From Afipia sp. P52-10 (GTDB taxonomy: Bacteria > Pseudomonadota > Alphaproteobacteria > Rhizobiales > Xanthobacteraceae): a stretch of 64,000 bases of DNA. The stretch lies in the NCBI RefSeq assembly GCF_000516555.1, contig NZ_AZSJ01000007.1, positions 347,066 through 411,065 of the forward strand. Direction: 5' to 3'. Numbering within the stretch: position 1 is the first letter of the stretch; each line of letters opens with the position of its first letter. The translations under genes were made by a program, and so were the position numbers. Under the pieces are notes generated by a model. It searched no databases and had not been told where the DNA came from. It saw only the letters and a program-made list of their open reading frames with translations. Positions 37,669 through 46,163 of this stretch are shown piece by piece.

Positions 37669-39057
37669 TTATGCGCGCGCGCGGATCGGACGCAGCAGGA
37701 ACGCCGGAAGGTGAGAATGGTCAGCGGGTTCTGACGGCTCGCGCTGAACAGGCGGGCGGCCGATCGACGGTGGCAGCGCCGGTGCCGAGGTAGGGGCGCG
37801 TTTGCCGCTTCCGCTCGTACCATTGCGCGGCTTGGCCGAGGGCTTGTCTTGCTGATGCTGACGCCCGCGTCCGCGCCGCGAGCGGGACTGGCGCTCCTCG
37901 CTGGGCTCGTGAGCGGCATCGTCGTTCACCTTCGCGAACTCCGTGGAGCGCGGAATGTCCTGACCGGTGAGCTTCTCGATCGCAGCCAGCGACTTTTCAT
38001 CGGCGGGGGCAACCAGCGAGATCGCGGTGCCGAGCCGGCCGGCGCGGCCGGTGCGGCCAATGCGATGGACGTAGTCGTCGGGATGGTGCGGGACGTCGAA
38101 GTTGAAGACGTGACTGACGTCCGGAATATCCAGACCGCGAGCGGCGACGTCAGAAGCCACCAGCAGCGGCATTTCGCCCTTGCGGAATTGCTCCAGCGCG
38201 GCCATGCGCGCGGTCTGATCCATATCGCCATGCAGGGCGACGGCGCCGAAGCCGTGCTTGACCAGCGATTTGTGCAGGATGGCGACGTCGCGCTTGCGGT
38301 TGCAGAAGATGATCGCGTTTTTCAGATCCTGCGCGGAGCGGATCAGCTGCCGGAGCACTTCGCGCTTCTGATGCGCTTCGCGGCCGGTGCCGACGACGAG
38401 CTGCGTCACGGTCGAGGCAGTGGTGGCGGGCCTCGAGACCTCAACCTTCTGCGGATTGTGCAGGAAGGTCTCGGTGACGCGACGGATTTCGTTGGGCATG
38501 GTCGCTGTGAAGAACAGCGTCTGCCGGGTGAACGGGACCAGCTTACAGATACGCTCGATATCGGGGATGAAGCCCATGTCGAGCATGCGGTCGGCTTCGT
38601 CGATGACTAGCAGCTCAACACCGGTGAGCAGCAGTCCGCCGCGCTCGGTGTGGTCAAGCAGGCGGCCCGGCGTCGCGATCAGCACGTCCACGCCGCGGAT
38701 CAGCTTGGCATCCTGTTCGCCGAAGGATACGCCGCCGATCAGCAGCGCCACGTTCAGCTTCTGGCCGGCGCCGTATTTATCGAAGTTCTCCTTCACCTGC
38801 GCCGCGAGTTCGCGGGTCGGCTCCAGGATCAGCGTGCGCGGCATCCGCGCGCGGGCGCGGCCCTTTTCCAGCAGCGTCAGCATCGGTAGCACGAAGGCGG
38901 CAGTCTTGCCGGTGCCGGTCTGGGCAATGCCCAGCACGTCGCGCCGGGCGAGAACGTGGGGGATTGCCTGTTCCTGGATGGGAGTGGGCTGGGTGTAGCC
39001 GGCAGCGGCAACCGCCGCGAGGACCTTGTCGGACAGGCCTAGATTGGAAAAAGACAT
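37669..39057 (-). CDS. rhlE: DEAD-box RNA helicase, RhlE-like
   Basis: A 462-residue ATP-dependent RNA helicase. The Q motif (GYTQPTPIQEQAIP) is followed by AQTGTGKT (about residue 46), PTRELA, TPGRLLDH, DEAD (about residue 154), TAT (in FFTATMP), the second RecA domain with FNFDVP and the HRIGRTGRAGR motif. The C-terminal 90 residues are basic and disordered, ending LRPIRARA. RhlE-type helicases work with RNase E in degradosomes of several proteobacteria, so a link to rne in this window is plausible but inferred. AGAGG lies just before the ATG. Confidence 0.93.
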   Translation of the reverse strand: MSFSNLGLSDKVLAAVAAAGYTQPTPIQEQAIPHVLARRDVLGIAQTGTGKTAAFVLPMLTLLEKGRARARMPRTLILEPTRELAAQVKENFDKYGAGQKLNVALLIGGVSFGEQDAKLIRGVDVLIATPGRLLDHTERGGLLLTGVELLVIDEADRMLDMGFIPDIERICKLVPFTRQTLFFTATMPNEIRRVTETFLHNPQKVEVSRPATTASTVTQLVVGTGREAHQKREVLRQLIRSAQDLKNAIIFCNRKRDVAILHKSLVKHGFGAVALHGDMDQTARMAALEQFRKGEMPLLVASDVAARGLDIPDVSHVFNFDVPHHPDDYVHRIGRTGRAGRLGTAISLVAPADEKSLAAIEKLTGQDIPRSTEFAKVNDDAAHEPSEERQSRSRRGRGRQHQQDKPSAKPRNGTSGSGKRAPTSAPALPPSIGRPPVQREPSEPADHSHLPAFLLRPIRARA

Positions 39058-39423
39058 TCAACCTCTAGCGAAACCGCCGTTCGGAGTCTTAAGGCGAAGC
39101 TGTCGGTCGGGATCCCCGGAACGGCGCGCTTTTCGGCACGGGGAGCAAATATGACGCCGACAGAGGGGTGGCCGATCAAAACGCGAATCCGGCCACTTTT
39201 CTGCCCGGAAACATAGGGTCGAATCGGCCAAAGTCAATGTCGGAAACAGCTCCTGGAGACGAAAAAGCCGCGTATTTACGCGAATTCTCGCGCGTTTGGA
39301 GAGGTTCCGGGCTCGCGTTATCCCGCTGGACTTGAGAGGGGCGTGAACCCGATCTCGCGTGGTGGCGACTATTTTTCTGCTAACGGTCGGATGGAAATGA
39401 CCGCGGGGTGTGAGGGGCAGAAC
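39058..39423. promoter_or_regulatory. Divergent region between rhlE and the caspase-like gene
   Basis: No gene is supported in these 366 bases. The clearest structure is a perfect palindrome CGCGTA-TT-TACGCG at 39269-39282. The region is otherwise GC-rich with a few A/T patches around 39135 and 39370 that could hold promoters for the two divergent genes, but no pair of -35 and -10 boxes stands out. Confidence 0.45.
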
Positions 39424-40962
39424 ATGCAGCAGGGCTGGATCAGGACGATGGCGGCCGTGACGATCGGTTTGGCCGTTGCGCTCGCTTGCGATGCGGCGCA
39501 GGCGGCCAAGCGCGTGGCCCTGGTGATCGGCAATGACCAGTACACCAACATTCCCCAACTGAAGAAGGCGGTGAACGACGCCCGCACGATGAATGAGACG
39601 CTGAAGAAGCTCGGCTTCACCGTTCTTGTCGCGGAAAACCAGAACCGCAAAGGCTTGAGCGAAACGCTGCTGGCCTTCGATCGCATGATCGAGAAGGGCG
39701 ACACGGCGTTCTTCTTCTTCGCAGGTCATGGCTTCGAGATCGGCGGTGAGAACTATCTGTTGCCGATCGACGTGCCGGCCGCAAGCGCGGGGCAGGAGGA
39801 GTTGATCCGCGACGGCGCGATAGCCGCGGAGCGCATCATATCGCGGGTGCAGAACCGGGGCGCGGGCGCGGCGATCTTCGTGTTCGACGCCTGCCGCAAC
39901 AATCCGTTCGAGCGCACAGGGACGCGGGCGCTCGCGGGCAGCGGCGGTCTTGCTGCGATGACGCCGCCGGAAGGCGTGTTCGTGGTCTACTCGGCTGGTG
40001 CGAAGCAGACCGCGCTCGACCGGTTGTCGAACGACGACACCAATCCCAACTCGGTGTTCACGCGCAACTTCGCCAGGACGCTGGCGGAGCCTGGGCTGAA
40101 CCTGGTGCAGATCGCCAAGCGCACGCAGTCGGAGGTGAGAGATCTCGCGCAAGGCGTCCGGCATCTGCAGACGCCTGCCTACTACGATCAGATCGTCGGC
40201 GACGTGGTGCTGAACGCGGCGCTCTCCGACGCTAACCGCAAGATCGATGTGGTGCCGGCGCAGGCTCAATCGTCAGTTCAGCTACCACAGGCGCAGGCGC
40301 AGCAGGTCGCAGCGCTGCCGCCGGTGATGACGGCGCCGAAGCTTGTGGAGCCCGCGGACAGCGATAATGCGCCGATCGCGAGCTTCTCGCGTCACAACGG
40401 CGGCTGGACCGTGGTGTTCTCGATCGCCGATCCGACGCTCGGCATTTCCTGGCGGCTCGGCGAGAACGGCGACTTCAAGGAAACCGGGTTCATGGATGCG
40501 CTCGACCCGCGAACGCGCAAGCGGATTCCGAACTCCTCGGCGCAGCTTGATGCCGACACGCCGGCAACGACGATCTACGTGCGTTATGTGGACACGAACG
40601 GCGACCTGAAGGGGCCGTATCCGATCCGCTTCGATCCGGAAGCGGCCTTGATCCGCGATCAGCGCAAGATCCTCGACATGACAGCGTCGAGCTGGCTGTC
40701 ATTCCGGGAGTTCAACGGGCTTTTGGTCTACTACACGCACCTCGTCTCGTATCGCTGCGCGATCCGCCAGGCGCGGATCGGCATCGATACCACGGTGCCG
40801 GACAAGGTGATCCAGCTTCCGCCATGTGACATGCGCGAGCCGCACGCGATCCCGAGCAATGCATCGACCTATGTGAAGCTGCCGGCTGGGACCAAGTCGG
40901 TTTCGGTCGAACTCACATTCAAGGACGGCAGCCTGTCGGAGCTGCGCAACTTCCGCCGCTAG
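39424..40962 (+). CDS. Secreted caspase-like (peptidase C14 / metacaspase-type) protein
   Basis: A 512-residue protein with a signal peptide (about residues 1-29, ending AAQA). A caspase-fold domain starts at KRVALVIGNDQY, the catalytic histidine is at about residue 102 in FFAGHGFEI and the cysteine at about residue 156 in FDACRNNPF. A Gln/Ala-rich linker (about 275-305) leads to a C-terminal beta-rich domain that I do not recognise. Bacterial secreted caspase-like proteins are common in Bradyrhizobium relatives, with unknown targets. The ATG at 39424 has GAGGGG six bases upstream; a longer start at 39343 would spoil the signal peptide. Confidence 0.87.
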   Translation: MQQGWIRTMAAVTIGLAVALACDAAQAAKRVALVIGNDQYTNIPQLKKAVNDARTMNETLKKLGFTVLVAENQNRKGLSETLLAFDRMIEKGDTAFFFFAGHGFEIGGENYLLPIDVPAASAGQEELIRDGAIAAERIISRVQNRGAGAAIFVFDACRNNPFERTGTRALAGSGGLAAMTPPEGVFVVYSAGAKQTALDRLSNDDTNPNSVFTRNFARTLAEPGLNLVQIAKRTQSEVRDLAQGVRHLQTPAYYDQIVGDVVLNAALSDANRKIDVVPAQAQSSVQLPQAQAQQVAALPPVMTAPKLVEPADSDNAPIASFSRHNGGWTVVFSIADPTLGISWRLGENGDFKETGFMDALDPRTRKRIPNSSAQLDADTPATTIYVRYVDTNGDLKGPYPIRFDPEAALIRDQRKILDMTASSWLSFREFNGLLVYYTHLVSYRCAIRQARIGIDTTVPDKVIQLPPCDMREPHAIPSNASTYVKLPAGTKSVSVELTFKDGSLSELRNFRR

Positions 40963-40972
40963 GGCGCGCTTC

Positions 40973-41743
40973 TCAGCCCATGGCGGAAAAGCCGCCGTCG
41001 ACCGGAATGGCCGCGCCGGTCACGAAGTCCGATGCCGAACTGGCGAGGAAAACGGCGATGCCCGCCATGTCGTCGATCGTGCCCCAGCGCTGCGCCGGCG
41101 TACGGCGCAGAACGTTTTCGTTCAGTTGTGGCACTTGCGCGCGGCCACGCTGGGTAAGGGCAGTGTCGATCCATCCGGGCAACACGGCATTGGCCTGGAT
41201 GTTGTCCGCTGCCCATGAGCAGGCGAGCGATTTGGTGAGCTGGACGATACCACCCTTGCTCGCGGCATAGGCGGGAGCAAAGCCCGCACCGAAGATCGAC
41301 GTCATCGAACCGATACTGATGATCTTGCCACCGCCGGCCCGCTTCATCGCCGGATAGACGGCCTGCGCGCAGATGAGGGCGCTGGTGAGATTGGTGTCGA
41401 TCACCGTGTGCCACTCCGCCAAGGCAAGCTCGTGAGCGGGCTTGCGGATGCTCATCCCGGCGTTATTGACGAGAACGTCGATGCGCCCGAACCCCTCGAG
41501 CGTTGCCGCGACCATCCGAGCCACGCTTGCGGGATCGGTCACGTCGGTCTCGATCGCCATGGTGCGTGCGCCGCGCCTGGCGAGATCGTCGACTGCTGCT
41601 TGCGACTTGGTCGGATCGCGAGCTGCGATCGCAATGCTGGCTCCCGCATCGGCCAGTCCGTGTGCCATGCCAAGGCCGATGCCGCCGTTGCCACCGGTAA
41701 CGATCGCAACCTTGCCCGTCAGATCGAAAGCGCGTGCTGCCAT
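40973..41743 (-). CDS. Short-chain dehydrogenase/reductase
   Basis: A 256-residue classical SDR with TGGNGGIG (nucleotide binding, about residues 17-24), NNAG, the serine in SIGSMTS and YAASK as the catalytic Tyr/Lys pair. The C-terminal VTGAAIPVDGGFSAMG is typical of FabG/gluconate-dehydrogenase-like members. The substrate is unknown. Two adjacent ATGs (41749 and 41743) are possible, and the AAAGGA ribosome binding site is better spaced for 41743. It converges with the caspase-like gene. Confidence 0.89.
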   Translation of the reverse strand: MAARAFDLTGKVAIVTGGNGGIGLGMAHGLADAGASIAIAARDPTKSQAAVDDLARRGARTMAIETDVTDPASVARMVAATLEGFGRIDVLVNNAGMSIRKPAHELALAEWHTVIDTNLTSALICAQAVYPAMKRAGGGKIISIGSMTSIFGAGFAPAYAASKGGIVQLTKSLACSWAADNIQANAVLPGWIDTALTQRGRAQVPQLNENVLRRTPAQRWGTIDDMAGIAVFLASSASDFVTGAAIPVDGGFSAMG

Positions 41744-41849
41744 TTGCATTGTCCTTTGCCGATGCGCTCAGCCTACGCGGCTCCTTCGCCGCAGACAAAC
41801 GAAGAGCTCTGCGTAACGGCTTTGAACTGGCGCCCGCAGAGGGCGTATG

Positions 41850-41864
41850 CAAGAATAATTCTTG
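41850..41864. promoter_or_regulatory. Perfect 15-bp palindrome upstream of a hypothetical membrane-anchored gene
   Basis: CAAGAAT-A-ATTCTTG is a perfect odd-length palindrome, AT-rich within a GC-rich surrounding, 29 bases before the ATG at 41894 and 106 bases from the divergent SDR start. Its position just before the gene is that of an operator. I cannot assign the regulator. Confidence 0.55.
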
Positions 41865-41893
41865 TGCGATCGACCTGCAGGGGAGTGCGATCG

Positions 41894-42547
41894 ATGCCTG
41901 TCAGCGCCGATTCCGACCGGAGAAGTCGCGTTCTCGCGGTTGGTCTGTTGATCTTTCTGTTCGTGCTTTACATTGCGATTCCGCGCAACGCGAGCCTTTG
42001 GGACTTCGATCCGGATCGGCTGGCAAGCCGTGAAACCAAGCTGTGGCGGGACTATTACGATCAGCGCTACCCGAAGCTGTTCTTCGATCTCTACCTGTCA
42101 TCCCGCCGCGACTTCGGCTTCTCGCCGCTCGATAGTTTCAGGATGGCGCTCGCGGCGGCGCACGCTGCGCGTCTGTTTCAGACGACCCAGTCACGCGACG
42201 AGGCCAACGCCGCGCTGCCGGCGCTGGAGGTTTACTATAGGCTGTTGGAGAAAGGCGTTTCGACGGCGTTCGACTACGACAAAGCAGCCCAACTCGAACT
42301 CGACTGGTGGCAGGCGCGACGGGATAAGGCGTCGCCGCAAGACTACGGCCGCACCATCGCCGCGACCACGGCGCTGGTCTACGGCGTCGACAATCCTTTA
42401 ATCACTGAAGCTGGCGTGATGCGCGCTCAAGCGATGGCGTATCGGGATGAGCGGGGCCGCGCGATGACGGCGGCCGACTGGAACATGGTGCAACAGCGGC
42501 TTGCCGCCGCTTATGGAAAACTGAAGCAGGGGCTGGAGCAGCGTTGA
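41894..42547 (+). CDS. Hypothetical membrane-anchored protein
   Basis: A 217-residue protein of unknown function. One transmembrane helix (about residues 13-32, VLAVGLLIFLFVLYIAIP) follows a charged N-terminus, so most of the protein should face the periplasm. The rest is helical, rich in aromatic residues and arginine (LWRDYYDQRYPKLFFDLYLS, YGRTIAATTALVYGV), with no cysteine and no motif I recognise. The ATG at 41894 has GGGGAG 9 bases upstream. The 15-bp palindrome just before it suggests specific control. Confidence 0.75.
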   Translation: MPVSADSDRRSRVLAVGLLIFLFVLYIAIPRNASLWDFDPDRLASRETKLWRDYYDQRYPKLFFDLYLSSRRDFGFSPLDSFRMALAAAHAARLFQTTQSRDEANAALPALEVYYRLLEKGVSTAFDYDKAAQLELDWWQARRDKASPQDYGRTIAATTALVYGVDNPLITEAGVMRAQAMAYRDERGRAMTAADWNMVQQRLAAAYGKLKQGLEQR

Positions 42548-42558
42548 ACCAACATTGC

Positions 42559-42586
42559 GCTTGACGTCGGCAGCTCTCCGTCAAGC
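42559..42586 (+). terminator. Inverted repeat after the hypothetical gene
   Basis: GCTTGACG (42559-42566) and CGTCAAGC (42579-42586) form a perfect 8-bp stem with a 12-base loop, 11 bases after the stop codon at 42547. No T-run follows. A second small hairpin (AGCGA / TCGCT, 42593-42607) comes next. The left arm contains TTGACG, so a promoter element for the thiolase-like gene is an alternative reading. Confidence 0.4.
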
Positions 42587-42742
42587 TCCCGGAAGCGACA
42601 GTATCGCTGTGACCTGGTTGTTTCGCATGCAAACCATTCCGAATTGCCTATACGCCTCGGCGCGCGGGCTATGAGACGATCTCGCCGCTGCTCAAGCAAA
42701 AATTCATCCGCCAAACAATGCGCGGATTGGGGAGGGGCCACG

Positions 42743-43924
42743 ATGAGCGGAAGAACGCTGCGCGGCAAGACGGCCGTGGTCGGCATCGGCGAGACGACCT
42801 ACTACAAGCACGGCAAATCTCCGGACCCTGAATTCAAACTGGCGCTGATGGCGATCCTCGCCGCATGCGCGGACGCGGGCATCAGCCCGCACGAGATCGA
42901 CGGCTTCGCGTCCTATGCGAACGATCGATCGGACCCACCCCGGCTGTCAGCGGCGCTCGGCTGCAAGGAACTGCGCTTCTCCAATATGCAATGGGGTGGC
43001 GGCGGAGGTGGCGGTTCGGCGGCCGTTGCCAACGCGGCGGCCGCGGTTGCGACAGGGATGGCGGACTGTGTGGTGGCCTACCGCTCGCTGGCCCAGGGCC
43101 AGTTCGCGCGCTTCGGCCTCAGTGGCGGCGCGAAGACGGTGTCCGGCGAAGCGGCGCTCGCCACGCCGTATGGTTCGATGACGCCAGCGCAGCGCTACTC
43201 GATGAAGGCTATGCGTTTCATGTACGAGCATGGGGTGAAACAGGAGGCGCTACGCGCCATCGCACTGGCCTCCTATCATCACGCCCAGAAGAATCCTGGC
43301 GCCGTGATGTATGGCCGGCCGCTGGACGAGGCCACCTACGACGCCTCGCGCTGGATCGCCGAGCCGCATCATCTTTACGACTGCTGCCAGGAAAACGACG
43401 GCGCGGCGGCGATGATCATCGTCTCGGCCGAGCGTGCGAAGGACTTCAAGCACAAGCCGGCCTATCTCCTCGGCGCTGCATCGGGTGCGGGCTATCGTGC
43501 CGCCGCCAGCGCGGCCAACACGCCAGACTACGGCTCGTCGCATTTCAAGACGCTGGCGCCGCATCTCTACACAATGGCGCAGGTGACGCCGAAGGATATT
43601 GATGTCGTGCAGTGCTACGAAAATTTCACCGGCGGCGTGTTGATGAGCCTCGTCGAGCACGGCCTGTTCCAGGCGGAGGAAGCGAACGACTTTCTCAAGC
43701 TGCCCAATCTGGTCGCGGACGGCGGCAAGCTGCCGCTCAACACCAGCGGCGGTAACCTTGCTGAATGTTATATGCACGGCCTCGAGCTACACACGGAGGC
43801 GGTTCGCCAGCTCCGCGGCGCGTCGTTCAATCAGGTGAAGGATGCGAATGTCGCGCTAGTGATCGCGGGCCCCATGGTGGTGCCGGTCAGCACGTCGATT
43901 TACGGTTCGGAGGCAACGCTCTGA
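42743..43924 (+). CDS. Thiolase-like (SCP-x / lipid-transfer type) protein lacking the nucleophilic cysteine
   Basis: A 393-residue thiolase-fold protein of the SCP-x/acetyl-CoA acetyltransferase type. The place where thiolases carry the acyl-accepting cysteine is occupied by a seven-glycine run (MQWGGGGGGGSAA, about residues 80-92). The C-terminal NTSGGNLAECYMHG motif keeps the histidine. Cysteine-less members that pair with DUF35 proteins include the Ltp2 aldolases of steroid side-chain degradation, which cleave CoA thioesters by a retro-aldol reaction; the same type of role is inferred. The ATG at 42743 has GGAGGGG upstream. The next gene starts in its stop codon. Confidence 0.85.
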   Translation: MSGRTLRGKTAVVGIGETTYYKHGKSPDPEFKLALMAILAACADAGISPHEIDGFASYANDRSDPPRLSAALGCKELRFSNMQWGGGGGGGSAAVANAAAAVATGMADCVVAYRSLAQGQFARFGLSGGAKTVSGEAALATPYGSMTPAQRYSMKAMRFMYEHGVKQEALRAIALASYHHAQKNPGAVMYGRPLDEATYDASRWIAEPHHLYDCCQENDGAAAMIIVSAERAKDFKHKPAYLLGAASGAGYRAAASAANTPDYGSSHFKTLAPHLYTMAQVTPKDIDVVQCYENFTGGVLMSLVEHGLFQAEEANDFLKLPNLVADGGKLPLNTSGGNLAECYMHGLELHTEAVRQLRGASFNQVKDANVALVIAGPMVVPVSTSIYGSEATL

Positions 43925-44370
43925 TGAACGCTTCATCTTATCTGCCGGAAGGATTGCCGATCCCCGTGGCTGAGGCGGACGCGCTCAGCGCGCCGCATTG
44001 GGCGGGCTTGCGCGAGGGCGAGTTGCGGATTCAGTGCTGCAAGGCCTGTAAGACCTGGCGCTGGGGGCCGGAATGGATCTGCCACGCGTGCCACTCGTTC
44101 GATACCGATTGGAAAGCCGTGGAGCCGGAAGGCACCATCTTCAGTTGGACGCGGGTGTGGCATCCAACGCATCCGGTGCTCAAGAACCACGGACCCTACA
44201 TTGTCGTCGTGGTGGAGTTGCCGCACGCAGGCAAGGTGCGCGTGATCGGCAATCTGCTCGGTGACCCGCAGCAGCCGGTCAAGATCGGTGCAAAGGTCAA
44301 AGGCGTCTTCGAACGGCACGACAAGGCCGATCCGGCTTACGCGCTGCTGCACTGGCAAGCCGCAGGCTGA
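43924..44370 (+). CDS. DUF35 / OB-fold zinc-ribbon protein, partner of the thiolase-like protein
   Basis: A 148-residue protein with a rubredoxin-like zinc ribbon (C39xxC42 and C53xxC56 in CKAC and CHAC) followed by an OB-fold (FSWTRVWHPTHP, GPYIVVVVELP, VIGNLLGD). Such proteins bind acyl-CoA and pair with thiolase-fold enzymes, for example ChsH2 with Ltp2. Its ATG overlaps the thiolase-like stop by one base (TGATG), which supports a stoichiometric complex. Confidence 0.89.
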   Translation: MNASSYLPEGLPIPVAEADALSAPHWAGLREGELRIQCCKACKTWRWGPEWICHACHSFDTDWKAVEPEGTIFSWTRVWHPTHPVLKNHGPYIVVVVELPHAGKVRVIGNLLGDPQQPVKIGAKVKGVFERHDKADPAYALLHWQAAG

Positions 44371-44467
44371 CGCGGCGCGGCTGGTTTACTCCTCGCACCT
44401 TCGCGCTTGCGGAGGTTTTGAGTATTCGTTTCAAAATCCTCGATGTGGCGGTTTTGTCGCACTCGCT

Positions 44468-44863
44468 TTACGAGCGGCGCCTATCGCGGCCGCCGCTCTG
44501 CCATTCATGCGGCCTGGCTGGTTCTCGCCGCAACGCGACCCAGTCCTGGAGTGCTAGAAACACTGGTGCCAAGCTTCGTCCCAGCTCCGTGAGTTGATAC
44601 TCGACCTTGGGCGGAACCTGCGGATGCACGGTCCGGGAAATCACGCCATCGTTTTCAAGGCTGCGTAGCTGCTGGATCAGCATCTTCTGCGACACCTTCG
44701 GGATTGCACGCTGAAGATCGGAAAAGCGCATGACGGCCTCGCCGAACAGGTGAGAGAGGATCATCATTTTCCAGCGGCCTTCGAGGATCCCGAGTGCATT
44801 CTGCATCTCGGCCGCACTTCGACAGCGCGCGCGTTCCGCGTCGGTGGGGCGCTTTGGCGACAT
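44468..44863 (-). CDS. HxlR-family transcriptional regulator
   Basis: A 131-residue winged-helix regulator: LGILEGRWKMMILSHL, the recognition region RFSDLQRAIPKVSQKMLIQQLRSLENDGVI and the wing VPPKVEYQLTELGRSL are all typical of HxlR. It has one cysteine near the N-terminus (RARCRSAAE), as many thiol- or aldehyde-sensing members do. I chose the ATG at 44863. A longer start at 44941 would translate the 20-bp repeats, whose period is not a multiple of three. It is divergent from the MDR oxidoreductase, its likely target. Confidence 0.87.
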   Translation of the reverse strand: MSPKRPTDAERARCRSAAEMQNALGILEGRWKMMILSHLFGEAVMRFSDLQRAIPKVSQKMLIQQLRSLENDGVISRTVHPQVPPKVEYQLTELGRSLAPVFLALQDWVALRREPARPHEWQSGGRDRRRS

Positions 44864-44922
44864 CACGGTTACCCTTCGGTGAGCACGGTTACCTTTCGGT
44901 GAGTATGTGACCTTTCGGTCCG
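44864..44922. promoter_or_regulatory. Triplicate 20-bp repeat between hxlR and the MDR gene
   Basis: Three adjacent units are seen: CACGGTTACCCTTCGGTGAG (44864-44883), CACGGTTACCTTTCGGTGAG (44884-44903) and a diverged TATGTGACCTTTCGGTCCG (44904-44922). Each contains ACCGAA(A/G)GGT on the minus strand. The array begins right at the hxlR start codon and its period of 20 bp is about two helical turns, as expected for cooperative operator sites. The first unit also holds the AAGGG ribosome binding site of hxlR. Confidence 0.7.
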
Positions 44923-45089
44923 TTCTTGTCGATATTTCCATACACCGATATCACGAACCAGAACGTTGAGCGTCGTTCAATTTCATCAGACCGATGATGC
45001 CGAGGGCAGACGCTGCGTTGTTTTGAGTTCGATGCAACGGGTATGGCAAAACATCCCGGACGGAAAATAGCGATGAAGGAATGCACGGC

Positions 45090-46091
45090 ATGAGAGTCTA
45101 TCGCTTCGACGATCTGAGCCTCGACGATCTGCGTCTGCGCGAGGAAGCGGATCCTCGGCCGCAACGCGGCGAGCTCTTGATCCGCGTGCGCGCCGTTTCA
45201 CTGAACTATCGCGACATCGCCATGGTTCTCGGCCGATATCCGCGCCCGCACAAGAAGGGATTGATCCCTGCGAGCGACGCGGCTGGCGATGTCGTCGAAG
45301 TCGGCGAAGGCGTCCGGGCGTTCAAGGCCGGTGACCGGGTGATCGGCGCTTTTCATCCGCGCTGGTTCGGTGGAGAGGCGCCTTCCGGCCAGTCCTACGG
45401 GGCGGAGAGCGATGGCTGGTTGACCGAATTCAAGGTGGTGAGTCAGGAGGCCGTCGTCCCGGCACCACCAACCTTGTCCTACGAAGAAGCCTGCACCCTG
45501 CCATGCGCCGGGCTGACGGCCTGGACGGCGCTGAGCGGCGCCACGCCAATCCGCGCGGGCCGCTCGGTGCTCGTCATGGGGAGCGGTGGCGTCTCCATCT
45601 TTGCGCTGCAGCTTGCCCGCGCCGTTGGTGCGGCTGTGGTCGCCACCACCTCCAGTCCAGCCAAGGCGGAGCGGTTGAGGGCGATGGGGGCCAGCGATGT
45701 GGTGAATTATTTGGACGAACCGGAGTGGGGCAGGCGCGTCCGTGAATTGACCGGCGGCCGCGGCGTCGACCGGGTCGTCGAGGTTGGCGGGCCTGGCACC
45801 ATCGCTCAATCGCTGCAGGCTGTGGCGCTGGGAGGTGAGATCGTGTCGATCGGTTTCCTGAGCAGCGACAATCCCGGCATCGACTTCTTCAAACTGAAAA
45901 CGAGCGGAGCAACGTTCCGAAACGTGGCCGTGGGAGACCGGGCAGGGCTTGTCGAGCTGACACGCGCGGTTGCGATGACCGGGCTGAAGCCGGTTATCGA
46001 CCGCGTCTTTGAGTTCGAAGAGGCGAAATCGGCCTTCGCTCATCTGCAAAGCGGCCGGCATTTCGGCAAGGTCGTGATCCGGGGAGGTTGA
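45090..46091 (+). CDS. Zinc-independent MDR oxidoreductase (quinone-reductase-like)
   Basis: A 333-residue medium-chain dehydrogenase/reductase. The catalytic-zinc cysteine found in alcohol dehydrogenases is absent: the segment reads SLNYRDIAMVLGRYP. No structural-zinc cysteine cluster is seen either. The NAD(P) motif is GSGGVSIFALQLA (about residues 164-176). Members of this branch reduce quinones or activated alkenes. The ATG at 45090 has AAGGA about 10 bases upstream. It is divergent from hxlR, and HxlR proteins often control such a neighbour. Confidence 0.88.
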   Translation: MRVYRFDDLSLDDLRLREEADPRPQRGELLIRVRAVSLNYRDIAMVLGRYPRPHKKGLIPASDAAGDVVEVGEGVRAFKAGDRVIGAFHPRWFGGEAPSGQSYGAESDGWLTEFKVVSQEAVVPAPPTLSYEEACTLPCAGLTAWTALSGATPIRAGRSVLVMGSGGVSIFALQLARAVGAAVVATTSSPAKAERLRAMGASDVVNYLDEPEWGRRVRELTGGRGVDRVVEVGGPGTIAQSLQAVALGGEIVSIGFLSSDNPGIDFFKLKTSGATFRNVAVGDRAGLVELTRAVAMTGLKPVIDRVFEFEEAKSAFAHLQSGRHFGKVVIRGG

Positions 46092-46163
46092 TCCGCGCGC
46101 ACGGAAGAGCGCCCGCCGGGCTATTTAGTAAGCCTCGGCGGCGCAGCACCTGTGTAGATGGAC

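Noticed and set aside
44372-44467. Possible decayed gene between the DUF35 gene and hxlR
   Set aside because: The 97-base gap is too short and shows no frame with protein-like features.
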